From contig JAJBUQ010000019.1 in NCBI GenBank assembly GCA_020860245.1, positions 25,048-89,047 of the forward strand: a stretch of 64,000 nt of DNA, given 5' to 3'. Below the pieces are notes generated by a model. The model did not search any database. It worked only from the letters and a program-made list of their open reading frames with translations, and was not told where the DNA came from. The stretch is from Rikenellaceae bacterium (GTDB lineage: Bacteria; Bacteroidota; Bacteroidia; Bacteroidales; Rikenellaceae). Both the position numbers and the translations under genes were made by a program. Shown here in pieces: positions 46,280-55,025 of the stretch; the stretch's first letter is position 1, and every line of letters starts with the position of its first letter.

Positions 46280-48934
46280 TTATAACCACCTCGAAAATCT
46301 TTTGATGTACCATTGTTTAATGATCTGTGTCAGTACACAATAGCATACCAGCGTCGCAATCAGCCATGGGAAGTAGCTCAACGGAAGGGGAACAAATCCT
46401 ACGCTTGCTCCGAGCGAGGTGAACGGAAGGATTATGCCTATCGCCATTATCGCTACCGTTAGAGTGGTTACAGGCCATGAAGCGCGGCTTTGTATGAACG
46501 GTATCTTACGCGTACGGATCATGTGTACGATCAATGTCTGTGAAAGAAGACCTTCGATAAACCATCCCGACTGGAAGAGCGATTGATGTTCCGGAGTCGT
46601 ACAACCAAATATGTACCACATTACCATATACGTAGTTATATCGAAGATAGAACTGATGGGACCGATGAATATCATAAACCTGCTGAGATCCGAAGAATCC
46701 CATTTGCGCGGTTTGAGCAGATATTCTTTATCCACGCGGTCGAACGGAATGGTTGTCTGCGAGATGTCGTACAAGAGATTCTGGATGAGTAAATGGATCG
46801 GAAGCATCGGAAGGAACGGAAGGAACGCACTCGCCGCAAGGACGCTGAACATGTTGCCGAAGTTTGAACTCGCCGTCATTTTAATGTACTTCATAATGTT
46901 GCCGAATATCTTACGCCCTTCGATCACTCCCTGTTCGAGCACCATCAGATCCTTCTCCAAAAGAATGATATCCGCACTCTCCTTTGCTATATCTACCGCG
47001 GTATCTACCGATATACCTATATCGGACTGCCTCAGCGCCGACGCGTCGTTGATACCGTCTCCGAGGAATCCTACCGTATTGCCTTGATCCTGCAAGAGCG
47101 ATATTATGCGCGTCTTCTGCATCGGAGTCAATTTTGCGAACACCTTCACATCCGCTAATTTACCGCTCAACTCTTCGTCGCTCATATTGTCGATGTCCGA
47201 TCCCAGCAGAGTATTCGTCGTGTCTACGTTTACCTGACGGCAGATTGTTTTAACAACCGCCTCGTTGTCGCCGGAAAGTACTTTAACTTCCACCCCGTGT
47301 TCATGAAGCTGTTTTATAGCGCCCGCAGCCGATGGCTTAGGAGGATCGAGGAATGCAAGATAACCGATAAGAACCATATCCGATTCGTCTTCCACTTTAA
47401 AGTCGTGATCCTTCTCGATCCAGCTCTTCTGAGCCACGGCAAGTACGCGCATCCCTTCACGGTTAAGTTTGCCGCTCTCCACCACTGCGAATTTTTTCAT
47501 TTTATCGTCAAGAGGGAGAACCTTACCGTCATATTCGACAAACGAACATATTGCGAGCATTTCCTCTATCGCGCCTTTGGTAATAATCTGCCGTTTACCT
47601 TCGGTGTCTTCTATCACTACGGACATCCTTCTTCGCGTGAAGTCGAACGGTATCTCGTCTATTTTTTTGTATTTATCTTCTAAGTGTTCGAAGTTAAGTT
47701 CTTTTACATGAGATAGTATTGCCTGATCCATCAGATTCTTGAGTCCTGTTTGGAAGAAGCTGTTAAAATAGGCGTGTCGGAGCACCCTCGTGTCGTCCTT
47801 GCCTTCGACGTTAAGGTATTTTTCAAGGACGATCTTATCACGGGTGAGTGTACCGGTCTTGTCGGTACAGAGTATGTTCATCGCGCCAAAGCTCTGTATG
47901 GCATTCATATTTTTAACGATAGTCTTACGTCTGGACATCGTTACCGCACCTTTGGCAAGATTGGATGTCACGATCATGGGAAGCATCTCAGGAGTCAGAC
48001 CTACCGCCACCGATAAAGCAAAAATAAACGCGTCAAACCAGTTGCCTTTGGTAAATCCGTTGATAAAGAACACAAACGGAACCATAACCAGCATAAATCT
48101 GATAAGAAGCAGACTAACCTTATTGATACCCTTGTCAAAGCTGGTCTGCGCGCGGACACCGACTATGCTCTTGGCGACTGTTCCCAGGTAGGTCATTTGG
48201 CCTGTCTCGAAAACGACCCCTATCGCAGACCCGCTGACCACATTGGAACCCATGAAGCATATATTATTAAGTTCCACTACGCTCCCCGTACGGTGCAGCC
48301 CGTCGATAAGTTCAGGAGTTTTTTCCACACCGTCGGATTCTCCGGTAAGGGACGATTGGCTGACAAATAAATCTTTGGATTCGACAATCCTGAGGTCTGC
48401 CGGAACCATATCTCCTGCAGCGAGATACACGATATCTCCGGGAACCAGCTCGGAAATATTTACCTCTATACTCTCGTGAGAACCGTATCTGTAAACCGAA
48501 GCGGTGTTCTTGACCATCTTCTTCAGCGCTTCGGAAGCCTTGCTGGACTTCCACTCCTGAATGAAGCGTAAAATTCCGCTTATCAGAACCATGGTGGAGA
48601 TTATTATCACAGTCGCCCACTCCCTCTCTTCCGGAGCTGCGAGCAATACGTCTATAATAAGCGATATGATCGCGAGCGCCATGAGGATGCCGATAAACGG
48701 ATTGATAAATGTTTTAATGAACATCACCAGACCCTTATCGCGTCTCTCTGTTGCGATCTCGTTCAGGCCGTATCTCTTCTGACGATCCACAATATCCTCT
48801 TCGTCCAAACCCTTGCGGCTGGTCTCGAAATAGCTGTAAACTAATTTTGCAGGTTGGGTCGCGGCAAGGAACACTTTTTCGTTATTGAACTGAAATGTGT
48901 TCTTCTTTCTTTTTTTCTTTAAGAATTTTACCAT
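46280..48934 (-). CDS. mgtA: Magnesium-translocating P-type ATPase
   Basis: The 884-residue P3B-type ATPase imports Mg2+. Motifs: a basic N-terminal tail (KFLKKKRKKNTF), actuator loop SLTGESDGVEKT (TGES near 197-200), GLTPEMLPMIVTSNLAKG in the membrane helix 4, phosphorylation site NILCTDKTGTLT (Asp358), the ATP-binding KGAIEEM and the hinge GFLGDGINDASALRQSDIGI. About ten transmembrane helices are predicted. The in-frame ATG at 48952 is almost on the predicted transcription start, so 48934 is preferred. The porin-like gene follows by 49 nt. Confidence 0.93.
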   Translation of the reverse strand: MVKFLKKKRKKNTFQFNNEKVFLAATQPAKLVYSYFETSRKGLDEEDIVDRQKRYGLNEIATERRDKGLVMFIKTFINPFIGILMALAIISLIIDVLLAAPEEREWATVIIISTMVLISGILRFIQEWKSSKASEALKKMVKNTASVYRYGSHESIEVNISELVPGDIVYLAAGDMVPADLRIVESKDLFVSQSSLTGESDGVEKTPELIDGLHRTGSVVELNNICFMGSNVVSGSAIGVVFETGQMTYLGTVAKSIVGVRAQTSFDKGINKVSLLLIRFMLVMVPFVFFINGFTKGNWFDAFIFALSVAVGLTPEMLPMIVTSNLAKGAVTMSRRKTIVKNMNAIQSFGAMNILCTDKTGTLTRDKIVLEKYLNVEGKDDTRVLRHAYFNSFFQTGLKNLMDQAILSHVKELNFEHLEDKYKKIDEIPFDFTRRRMSVVIEDTEGKRQIITKGAIEEMLAICSFVEYDGKVLPLDDKMKKFAVVESGKLNREGMRVLAVAQKSWIEKDHDFKVEDESDMVLIGYLAFLDPPKPSAAGAIKQLHEHGVEVKVLSGDNEAVVKTICRQVNVDTTNTLLGSDIDNMSDEELSGKLADVKVFAKLTPMQKTRIISLLQDQGNTVGFLGDGINDASALRQSDIGISVDTAVDIAKESADIILLEKDLMVLEQGVIEGRKIFGNIMKYIKMTASSNFGNMFSVLAASAFLPFLPMLPIHLLIQNLLYDISQTTIPFDRVDKEYLLKPRKWDSSDLSRFMIFIGPISSIFDITTYMVMWYIFGCTTPEHQSLFQSGWFIEGLLSQTLIVHMIRTRKIPFIQSRASWPVTTLTVAIMAIGIILPFTSLGASVGFVPLPLSYFPWLIATLVCYCVLTQIIKQWYIKRFSRWL

Positions 48935-48960
48935 AATCGCTTTGTTTTTCAATTATGGTA

Positions 48961-48968
48961 CAAATGTA
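48961..48968 (-). promoter_or_regulatory. mgtA: -7 promoter element of mgtA
   Basis: The minus strand reads TACATTTG, matching TAnnTTTG. The predicted leader to the ATG at 48934 is only about 20 nt, which leaves no room for an Mg2+ riboswitch of the mgtA leader or ykoK type. Confidence 0.5.
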
Positions 48969-49024
48969 AAACGGAGATTTACGATTAACTGTTAGAGTAT
49001 ATTTAACCGGTTATTAGAGAATCA

Positions 49025-50422
49025 TTATAAAAGTAAAGGAACCGCAGGCCCTTTGAATACGTTCGGAATCTCTACGGTGAAAACCGTCCCTTCGCCCTCT
49101 CTCGAGGATACTCTGATCGTTCCGTTATGCAGTTCCAATATTTTTTTTACAAGGGCCAGTCCTATGCCGTAGCCGCGGTAGTATTCGCCGTTGGATCCTC
49201 TCTTGAACGGTTTGAAAATGTCGTATATATCGGATTCGGATATCCCTATTCCTGCGTCTGAAAATCTTATGATAGAGGTCCTGTTGAAATAAGATATTAT
49301 TACTGAAGATTTTTTGTCTTCCGAAAATTTACAGTTATTCTCGATTAAATTGGTAAACGCGGTTTTAAGTAGATACTCGTTCCCTAAGACCGTAATCTGC
49401 AGGTCGTCGTCTATCTCATGGTCGAATATCAACTCCACGGTGTACTCCTTATTTGCCTTGAGAATCATAGCCCTGGAGTCCAGAAGTATCTCGTCGAGCC
49501 TTATATTCCTCCGTTCGATATTCTGGGGGTCCGAGTCCGCCTTAGCAAGATCGAGGAGTCCTGCCGATAATTTTTCGATTTTTTTTGCGTCGTCCAGACA
49601 AACGGATAATATTCTCTCGTATTCCTTGTTCTCCCTGTCGCGGATAAGGCCTATCTCCAGTTCTGCGATCAATGCCGCAAGGGGCGTGCGCAGCTCATGT
49701 GATACGTTGCTTATAAACATTTTTTGAGACTCGAAAGATTTTTCCAGCCTGTCGAGCATATCGTTAAAAGTCTGTGACAATTCCGCGAGTTCATCGTCCC
49801 CGTCGCCGTGTTTAATCCGTACGTCCAGATTGTTGTCGGATATCTCCTCCACTTCGTCGATAATAGCCTTCACCGGACTGAGCGCCGCCGCTGCGAGATA
49901 ATATCCCGTCAATCCGATTATAAACAGTCCCACAGCCCAGAGCAGCACCAGCACGATCCCCAGAAGCCGTTGTTTAGCGTGGCCGTAACCGTCGTATCCC
50001 GCTGCGGTAATTATATAAGTATTGTTGTCGTGGACAAATAATATTCCTACCGCATGATAATTATCGACATCGAAACTGATCTCGCCGCTTCTCATTATTG
50101 TCCGGAGCATCTCCGGAGTCTCCTCGACAATGTCTATATCGACAGCATCATGATATATAAGATTGAAGACCGTGTCGTAGATGGCAACTTCCACTTCGTC
50201 GATAAATCTGCGGTTGTTGTGATAGACCTCTTGCATGGTGGCGGCATCGACTTTGCCCGTAAGGAACAGATCTGCCTTGGTTATGGCCTCCTGTTTAAGG
50301 TTGCGGTAATAGAGCGTATCGCGGTTGGTTCCGGAAAAAAGATAAACGGAGAGAATAAATACAGTGAATACCGCTGCGGTTATGCCCGTATATTTGAGAG
50401 TAAGTTTAGTCCTTATTTTCAT
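49025..50422 (-). CDS. Two-component sensor histidine kinase (HAMP type)
   Basis: The 465-residue kinase has two transmembrane helices (about 10-30 and 155-180) around a 120-residue periplasmic sensor, a HAMP domain (ALSPVKAIIDEVEEI), the phospho-acceptor His in FISNVSHELRTPLAAL (near 245) and an HATPase domain with NLIENNCKF, DAGIGI and YGIGLALVKKI. It pairs with the OmpR-type regulator whose end overlaps its start by 17 nt. mgtA follows 72-90 nt after its stop, with its own promoter. Confidence 0.92.
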   Translation of the reverse strand: MKIRTKLTLKYTGITAAVFTVFILSVYLFSGTNRDTLYYRNLKQEAITKADLFLTGKVDAATMQEVYHNNRRFIDEVEVAIYDTVFNLIYHDAVDIDIVEETPEMLRTIMRSGEISFDVDNYHAVGILFVHDNNTYIITAAGYDGYGHAKQRLLGIVLVLLWAVGLFIIGLTGYYLAAAALSPVKAIIDEVEEISDNNLDVRIKHGDGDDELAELSQTFNDMLDRLEKSFESQKMFISNVSHELRTPLAALIAELEIGLIRDRENKEYERILSVCLDDAKKIEKLSAGLLDLAKADSDPQNIERRNIRLDEILLDSRAMILKANKEYTVELIFDHEIDDDLQITVLGNEYLLKTAFTNLIENNCKFSEDKKSSVIISYFNRTSIIRFSDAGIGISESDIYDIFKPFKRGSNGEYYRGYGIGLALVKKILELHNGTIRVSSREGEGTVFTVEIPNVFKGPAVPLLL

Positions 50423-51107
50423 TCCCGGATTTGAAAATAAAACCCATGCCCGGCTTGGTGTGGATCAGTTTGGAATCAAATTCCTTGTCTATTTTTTTCC
50501 GGAGGTAGTTTATATATACGTCGATAAAGTTGGTCCCCGTATCGAAGTGGGTATTCCATACTTTGTCGGCTATCTCAACTCTGGTTAGAAGGCGTTCTGG
50601 ATTCTGTGCCATATAAGAGAGCAAATTGAACTCTTTGGGAGTGAGTTTGATTTCCCTTCCTGCGCGGTAGACTGTTTTGGTCTGGAAGTCAATGGTAAGA
50701 TCCGCATAAGTCAATTCCGGTTTAATAATACTCTCGTTCTTGACGGTTTTTCTTTTGAGAAGCGCCTTGATGCGAGCGTCTATCTCGCGGATATCGAACG
50801 GTTTGACCATATAATCGTCCGCTCCCGCATCGAACCCTTCGAGCTTGTCATCTGTCGTTCCGAGGGCTGTCAGCATAATTATGGGTACATTTTTGTCGGA
50901 TCCCCGCACCTCTTTGCAGACGTCGAAACCGTTCATTTTAGGGAGAACTACATCTGTGATTATAAGTTCGTAATTGCCCGCTCTGAACAGACGAATCCCC
51001 ATCTCTCCGTCATAGGCTGTCATAGTCTGATAACCGAATTCTTCCAGTCCCCGTTTTAAAAGATCTGCAACTCTCTGGTCGTCTTCTATTATTAATATAC
51101 ATGCCAT
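50406..51107 (-). CDS. OmpR-family response regulator
   Basis: The 233-residue regulator has a standard receiver (acidic pair Glu8/Asp9/Asp10 in LIIEDD, phospho-acceptor Asp52 in IITDVVLP, Thr in MLTALG, Lys in YMVKPFD) and a winged-helix DNA-binding domain (about 130-228, KLTPKEFNLLSYMAQNPERLLT and FIDVYINYLRKKID). It is the partner of the kinase that starts within its last 17 bases. Its promoter has a -7 element at 51125-51132. Confidence 0.93.
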   Translation of the reverse strand: MACILIIEDDQRVADLLKRGLEEFGYQTMTAYDGEMGIRLFRAGNYELIITDVVLPKMNGFDVCKEVRGSDKNVPIIMLTALGTTDDKLEGFDAGADDYMVKPFDIREIDARIKALLKRKTVKNESIIKPELTYADLTIDFQTKTVYRAGREIKLTPKEFNLLSYMAQNPERLLTRVEIADKVWNTHFDTGTNFIDVYINYLRKKIDKEFDSKLIHTKPGMGFIFKSGNENKD

Positions 51108-51124
51108 TTGGATTATTATTTGTA

Positions 51125-51132
51125 CAAATATA
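51125..51132 (-). promoter_or_regulatory. -7 promoter element of the OmpR-type/kinase operon
   Basis: The minus strand reads TATATTTG, matching TAnnTTTG, with a predicted leader of about 11 nt. Confidence 0.5.
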
Positions 51133-51156
51133 AGGTTTTCATATTAAATCACTCTC

Positions 51157-51164
51157 TATCTTTG
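51157..51164 (+). promoter_or_regulatory. -7 promoter element of the candidate ncRNA
   Basis: TATCTTTG matches TAnnTTTG on the plus strand, where no protein gene begins for about 340 bp. A T-rich stretch at 51136-51139 could be a weak -33 element. The predicted start is near 51171. Confidence 0.4.
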
Positions 51165-51170
51165 GTCCTA

Positions 51171-51378
51171 TCTTGTTACATTGCAAGGAATTGCAGGTAA
51201 CATATTTTATTTATTCATGATTTAATGACCTCAAATTGTATCATTTAGTCGAAAAAATGTTGTGAAACATTTGTTTATCTAATATGATTTTAATATATTC
51301 GTAATAGAATTTCTTTTCCCTCAAAAAACGTAACAATGAAGAGAAATCTTTACCGCAACCTTGGTTGCGGTATTTTTT
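51171..51378 (+). ncRNA. Candidate small structured RNA with orphan terminator
   Basis: There is no plus-strand gene in 51108-51505, yet the region ends in a clear intrinsic terminator: TACCGCAA-CCTTGG-TTGCGGTA (51351-51372) followed by six T. A -7 element at 51157-51164 would start a transcript of about 208 nt. Its 5' end folds as TGTTAC-N2-TGCAA-GGAA-TTGCA-N-GTAACA (51174-51202); a second hairpin AAATGTT-GTGA-AACATTT lies at 51255-51272. TTGTTAC (51173-51179) can instead pair with GTAACAA (51330-51336), closing the whole molecule. It could be a regulatory sRNA, a 6S-like RNA or an attenuated leader of the BlaI-type operon. Confidence 0.4.
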
Positions 51379-51429
51379 AGTGATATTATCAAATCCCGTT
51401 TAACGCAATCTCATAAAAAAATATAAATT

Positions 51430-51475
51430 GTCTAAAAAAATAGACGAAAAATTTGTTTGTCTAAAAAAAATAGAC
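51430..51475 (+). promoter_or_regulatory. Twin palindromic operators of the BlaI-like repressor
   Basis: Two dyads GTCTA-N6-TAGAC (51430-51445) and GTCTA-N7-TAGAC (51459-51475) have poly-A centres and lie about 30 bp (near three helical turns) apart. The second lies immediately before the -7 element of the repressor gene, within the promoter. Position and dyad symmetry fit autorepression by a dimeric winged-helix repressor. Confidence 0.7.
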
Positions 51476-51476
51476 T

Positions 51477-51484
51477 TAAGTTTG
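51477..51484 (+). promoter_or_regulatory. -7 promoter element of the BlaI/M56 operon
   Basis: TAAGTTTG matches TAnnTTTG, with TTTG at 51452-51455 about 21 bp upstream as -33. Operator 2 occupies the spacer. The predicted leader to the ATG at 51506 is about 15 nt. Confidence 0.6.
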
Positions 51485-51505
51485 TGCTATAAAAATATAA
51501 TAACC

Positions 51506-51877
51506 ATGCAGTTGACTAAAGCCGAAGAACAAATAATGCGAATCCTCTGGACAATGGAGGAGGGCAGCGTACAGGATATTTTACAACACTTCAGTGAAAA
51601 TAAACCGGCACGGACTACTGTGGCTACAGTGCTCAATATCCTTGAAAGCAAAAATTTTGTTGTACATCGTACCGAAGGGCGGGTAAATCTTTATAAAGCT
51701 ACTGTGAGCAAGGAAAAGTATTCCAAAACCCAGCTTACCGGACTTTTGAAAAATTATTTCAACGGTTCAATCTCTTCGCTCGTTTCGTTTTTTGCGAAGG
51801 AGAACAATCTATCTATCGAAGAGATGGATATAATAATGGAGGAGAGCAAGGAGATTCTAAAAGATAAAAACGAATAG
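51506..51877 (+). CDS. BlaI/MecI/CopY-family transcriptional repressor
   Basis: The 123-residue protein has a winged-helix N-terminal domain (LTKAEEQIMRILWTMEEGSV, ARTTVATVLNILESKNFVVH, RVNLYKATVS) and a C-terminal dimerisation helix region (LKNYFNGSISSLVSFFAKENNLS, MDIIMEESKEIL). In the family the repressor is inactivated by proteolysis through its membrane partner. The frame extends upstream to 51428, but that part overlaps the operators; the ATG at 51506 is the family start. The M56 gene begins 3 nt later. Confidence 0.92.
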   Translation: MQLTKAEEQIMRILWTMEEGSVQDILQHFSENKPARTTVATVLNILESKNFVVHRTEGRVNLYKATVSKEKYSKTQLTGLLKNYFNGSISSLVSFFAKENNLSIEEMDIIMEESKEILKDKNE

Positions 51878-51880
51878 ACC

Positions 51881-53848
51881 ATGAAGGAGATCATAATATA
51901 TATAATTAAATGCGGATTATGCCTCGGATTATTCCTGTGTATATACCAGTTGTTCCTTCGTAGAAACAATTCTTTGATATTCAACAGAATATTCCTGATT
52001 GCCGGTTATGCGGTATCTCTCGTGCTCCCTGCTGTCGTGCTGAAATATAATGTTGTCCTGCCGGTTGCCCTTCTCGAAGATTCCATATACGATAATTTAC
52101 TCTTTGGGGAATTCGGATTGGTGGAAACGGACGATCTCTCCCGATTTCCCGTGGAACCGGGAAATATAGGGAACGTATGGGATATTATTGGATTTATATA
52201 TATCTGCGGAATTTTATGGTGTCTATGCAGAGAAGGATTAATGGTATTCCGTGTAAATAAACTTATTCGTAATGGAAATAAATACAGGTTAGGCAATTGC
52301 ACTCTTGTGGAGAATTGCAGCGTACCTTCTCCGTTCTCGATAGTTAAATATATCTTCCTGAACCCGCAGCGTCTCTCTCCGAAGGAGAAGGAACTCATAA
52401 TAGAACACGAAACAAGCCATATACGCCAAAAACACTGGATGGACCTTATTTTAAGCGAATGCATGCTGATGCTTATGTGGTTCAATCCGTTTATCTGGTT
52501 CTATATAAAAGTTCAAAAAGAAAATCACGAATTTCTGGCTGACAGGGAAGTATTGAGTAAGGGGTTCTCATTTATCCTCTACCGCGCAGTCCTTGTAAAC
52601 CAACAATTCGGGCGCCCCGTATTTTCTTTTTCGAATTCATTTAATCAACCTGACAAATTAAACCGATTGGAAATGATGAAAAAGAAAACAATAACCCCGT
52701 GGAGGAAATTCGCGGCAATGATAGCCGTTATGCCTGTAATCGGAATCTTCCTGTTCTTATCTGCAAAACCGAACTATGTCAATGCTCAGGAGACAGCTGT
52801 CGATACCAACAATACGTATGTAATAAATATCGATGGTGTAGACCATGAAATTGCCATGGAACCTGAATACGAATCTGCCGATCCGTTAAAAAATATATTT
52901 ATCGATGGCGTAGCTTACGATGTTGCCGATAACACGTTGCCGAACATTATAGAAGTTATATTTGAAGAACAATCAGAAGAAGAAATACCCGAAGAGATTC
53001 AGATGATTTTTACCGAAACCGCATACATTGATAACCCTCAAAAAATGACGGGAGTGGATGATCCCGAAGATCTACCTGTCTTCTATGGAACAGCCACTCC
53101 CATTACCCAAGAGAATCGAACAAGAGACACAACGATAATTTTTATTACCGACTTAGATATCGAAGGAATGGATTATATGGTAAGGAGTAGCAGAAATGAG
53201 ACTGTTAAGGCCACGGAGGCCCGCGCAGGAAGGGAAACTGTTCGTGAAGAGCTGCCACAAGTCCAATTTGAGGCTGTTCGTAAAGAGACGAAAACTCTGA
53301 GAGAAGGACTGCGCAGCGGCACGAATATCACCGTCACGGATAACAACGGCGAAATTATAAATATTTTATCTTTTTACGATCAAATAACAAATAACTCAGC
53401 GTACGGTAAAGACAGGGAAGAACTGATAAAAATTATGACGCGACTCCGGGAAGAGATATCGACCATGAACGATCTGAATCCAAATCTCGATTCTCTTATG
53501 AGAAAGATGAAAATCTCGAATAAAATGAGAAAGGAAATCAATAAACTCGTGGAATCTACCAAACCGGTTATAAATGAGGCGATAATCGAAGAGGTGACAG
53601 AGAAGATCTCAGGTATGGATACTCTCGTTATGAATATGGATTTTGCAGGTACGGCAGAAAGTCATAAAAATATAAGAGTCACCGGGAGTTTCCGTGGTAA
53701 GAAGGTGATTTATAATATTAAGTCGACGGAAGAATCGGAGAAAGAATTTTATAAATTTCTCGAAGATATCGAACCGACATTCGATCGAGGATTCCAAGTT
53801 TATATAGAGGACGGACAGAAATGGAATCTGCTAATGGAAAAAATCTGA
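51881..53848 (+). CDS. BlaR1/MecR1-family M56 membrane metalloprotease, antirepressor
   Basis: The 655-residue protein has three N-terminal helices (about 2-22, 36-54, 100-118), a cytoplasmic M56 protease with the zinc motif HETSH (His176, Glu177, His180) and a fourth helix near 278-298. The remaining 350 residues lie outside and are Glu/Thr/Asn-rich with a helical stretch at about 505-570. No penicillin-binding sensor with SxxK/KTG motifs is seen, so it is not a beta-lactam sensor of the classical kind. It probably cleaves the BlaI-like repressor upon an unknown envelope signal. No beta-lactamase or other obvious target gene is adjacent. Confidence 0.88.
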   Translation: MKEIIIYIIKCGLCLGLFLCIYQLFLRRNNSLIFNRIFLIAGYAVSLVLPAVVLKYNVVLPVALLEDSIYDNLLFGEFGLVETDDLSRFPVEPGNIGNVWDIIGFIYICGILWCLCREGLMVFRVNKLIRNGNKYRLGNCTLVENCSVPSPFSIVKYIFLNPQRLSPKEKELIIEHETSHIRQKHWMDLILSECMLMLMWFNPFIWFYIKVQKENHEFLADREVLSKGFSFILYRAVLVNQQFGRPVFSFSNSFNQPDKLNRLEMMKKKTITPWRKFAAMIAVMPVIGIFLFLSAKPNYVNAQETAVDTNNTYVINIDGVDHEIAMEPEYESADPLKNIFIDGVAYDVADNTLPNIIEVIFEEQSEEEIPEEIQMIFTETAYIDNPQKMTGVDDPEDLPVFYGTATPITQENRTRDTTIIFITDLDIEGMDYMVRSSRNETVKATEARAGRETVREELPQVQFEAVRKETKTLREGLRSGTNITVTDNNGEIINILSFYDQITNNSAYGKDREELIKIMTRLREEISTMNDLNPNLDSLMRKMKISNKMRKEINKLVESTKPVINEAIIEEVTEKISGMDTLVMNMDFAGTAESHKNIRVTGSFRGKKVIYNIKSTEESEKEFYKFLEDIEPTFDRGFQVYIEDGQKWNLLMEKI

Positions 53849-53880
53849 TCTATATAACGTTTGCAATTGGCATAAATATC

Positions 53881-53915
53881 AAAACGGTTAAACATTCTGA
53901 ATGTTTAACCGTTTT
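53881..53915. terminator. Bidirectional terminator between M56 gene and fimbrillin array
   Basis: A 16-bp perfect stem AAAACGGTTAAACATT...AATGTTTAACCGTTTT (53881-53915) with a 3-nt loop has T runs on both strands, ending both the M56 gene and the minus-strand fimbrillin operon. Confidence 0.88.
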
Positions 53916-53935
53916 GCATCGGAATTATATAAATA

Positions 53936-55015
53936 TTAAAGGTAAACTGAAAGGTCGATTATCATTCCACGTAACACGATATAAGGAGCCGGAATAATCT
54001 CCGTCCCGTTGTAGTCTATCTGTACGATTGTCCGTCCTGCAGGTTGGGCCGTAACCTCACCCTCGGAGTTAAACGTCAGTGTCTGCGTCTCGTCGTTGTC
54101 GTAATGTAAGGTAACCGTTGCATTAGGAATCCCCCGGAATGTCGGATAACTGGTAACGATACTGTAAGTACCCTCTATGGCCTCGCCGTAAACCCAGTTG
54201 GATACGGTAATTGTCGATAGCAGTAGAGGCAGTCCGCGAAGTTTGACGCAGTAACATGTATTTATGACAGTGCCTGAGATATCCAGTTCCCTGTAATAGA
54301 CTGCACCCTGATAAGTTTTTACTCGTATCTGAGGAGTGTACGTCCCAACGGGGAGTATAACCAGATATTCCATTATTTCCGTATCTGCGGTACGGTATGG
54401 AAGGTATGTCTTGTCGTCCGCAATCACCACAACCTCTTCGATATCGGACTCTTCGATATCGAGAAGCATAAAATCGAGCATCGAATTGCCGTGCCGCATC
54501 TCGATATTTATCGTGTGCGCGGGATTTATACGTTGCGTTCCGTTCTGGACCAATAGGTCCTGAAGCAGCAATAAATCATCTGTGCTTTGATCCACATTTA
54601 CGCTGTCAGGCCATGTAGTAGGATAGAGTTCCGCCTCGACTATCTGTTGTGAGTAATTGGGGAAAAACAAAGAGTCTCCCGTAACGGTAATCCATACTTC
54701 ATTTCCCGCGTCCCATTCGAGAGTCGCCTCGCCGTAGGTGTAGATTGAACTGCCGTCGTAGATATGTACATCGAGCAGCCAGTCCGTTCTGTCCGTCATA
54801 TTGGAGGTAGGGTCAAGATCGCTGTTCACGGCATAATCTGCTACCGCCCTGGTGGATGCTGCAGCTGCGTCGATGATTCCCAATGAGGGAATAACGCTCC
54901 GGACTTCAGTTCCGTTGTCCGAGCCGGATGCGACAGGGTCGGACGTATTGTCGGAACATGATGCAAGCAGAGCTGCTGCGGACAATAACAATAGAAATTT
55001 GTTAAATTTTTTCAT
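53936..55015 (-). CDS. Fimbrillin-like lipoprotein, last gene of the array
   Basis: The 359-residue protein has a lipoprotein signal (LLLSAAALLASCSDN, Cys near 20) and beta-rich sequence without enzymatic motifs: DWLLDVHIYDGSSIYTYG, MRHGNSMLDFMLLDI, MEYLVILPVGTYTPQIRVK and TVSNWVYGEAIEGTYSI. The MRHGNSMLDF segment resembles the fimbrillin/Mfa-type conserved strand, and a C-terminal NATVTLHYDNDETQTLTFN region follows. It is probably a surface pilus-related or adhesin protein. It lies 10 nt after the next upstream gene and ends at the terminator. Confidence 0.65.
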   Translation of the reverse strand: MKKFNKFLLLLSAAALLASCSDNTSDPVASGSDNGTEVRSVIPSLGIIDAAAASTRAVADYAVNSDLDPTSNMTDRTDWLLDVHIYDGSSIYTYGEATLEWDAGNEVWITVTGDSLFFPNYSQQIVEAELYPTTWPDSVNVDQSTDDLLLLQDLLVQNGTQRINPAHTINIEMRHGNSMLDFMLLDIEESDIEEVVVIADDKTYLPYRTADTEIMEYLVILPVGTYTPQIRVKTYQGAVYYRELDISGTVINTCYCVKLRGLPLLLSTITVSNWVYGEAIEGTYSIVTSYPTFRGIPNATVTLHYDNDETQTLTFNSEGEVTAQPAGRTIVQIDYNGTEIIPAPYIVLRGMIIDLSVYL

Positions 55016-55025
55016 ATCTCCTGTC

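Noticed and set aside
48969..49024. Mg2+ riboswitch upstream of mgtA
   Set aside because: The region between the -7 element and the mgtA start is only about 20 nt, too short for any known Mg2+ leader.
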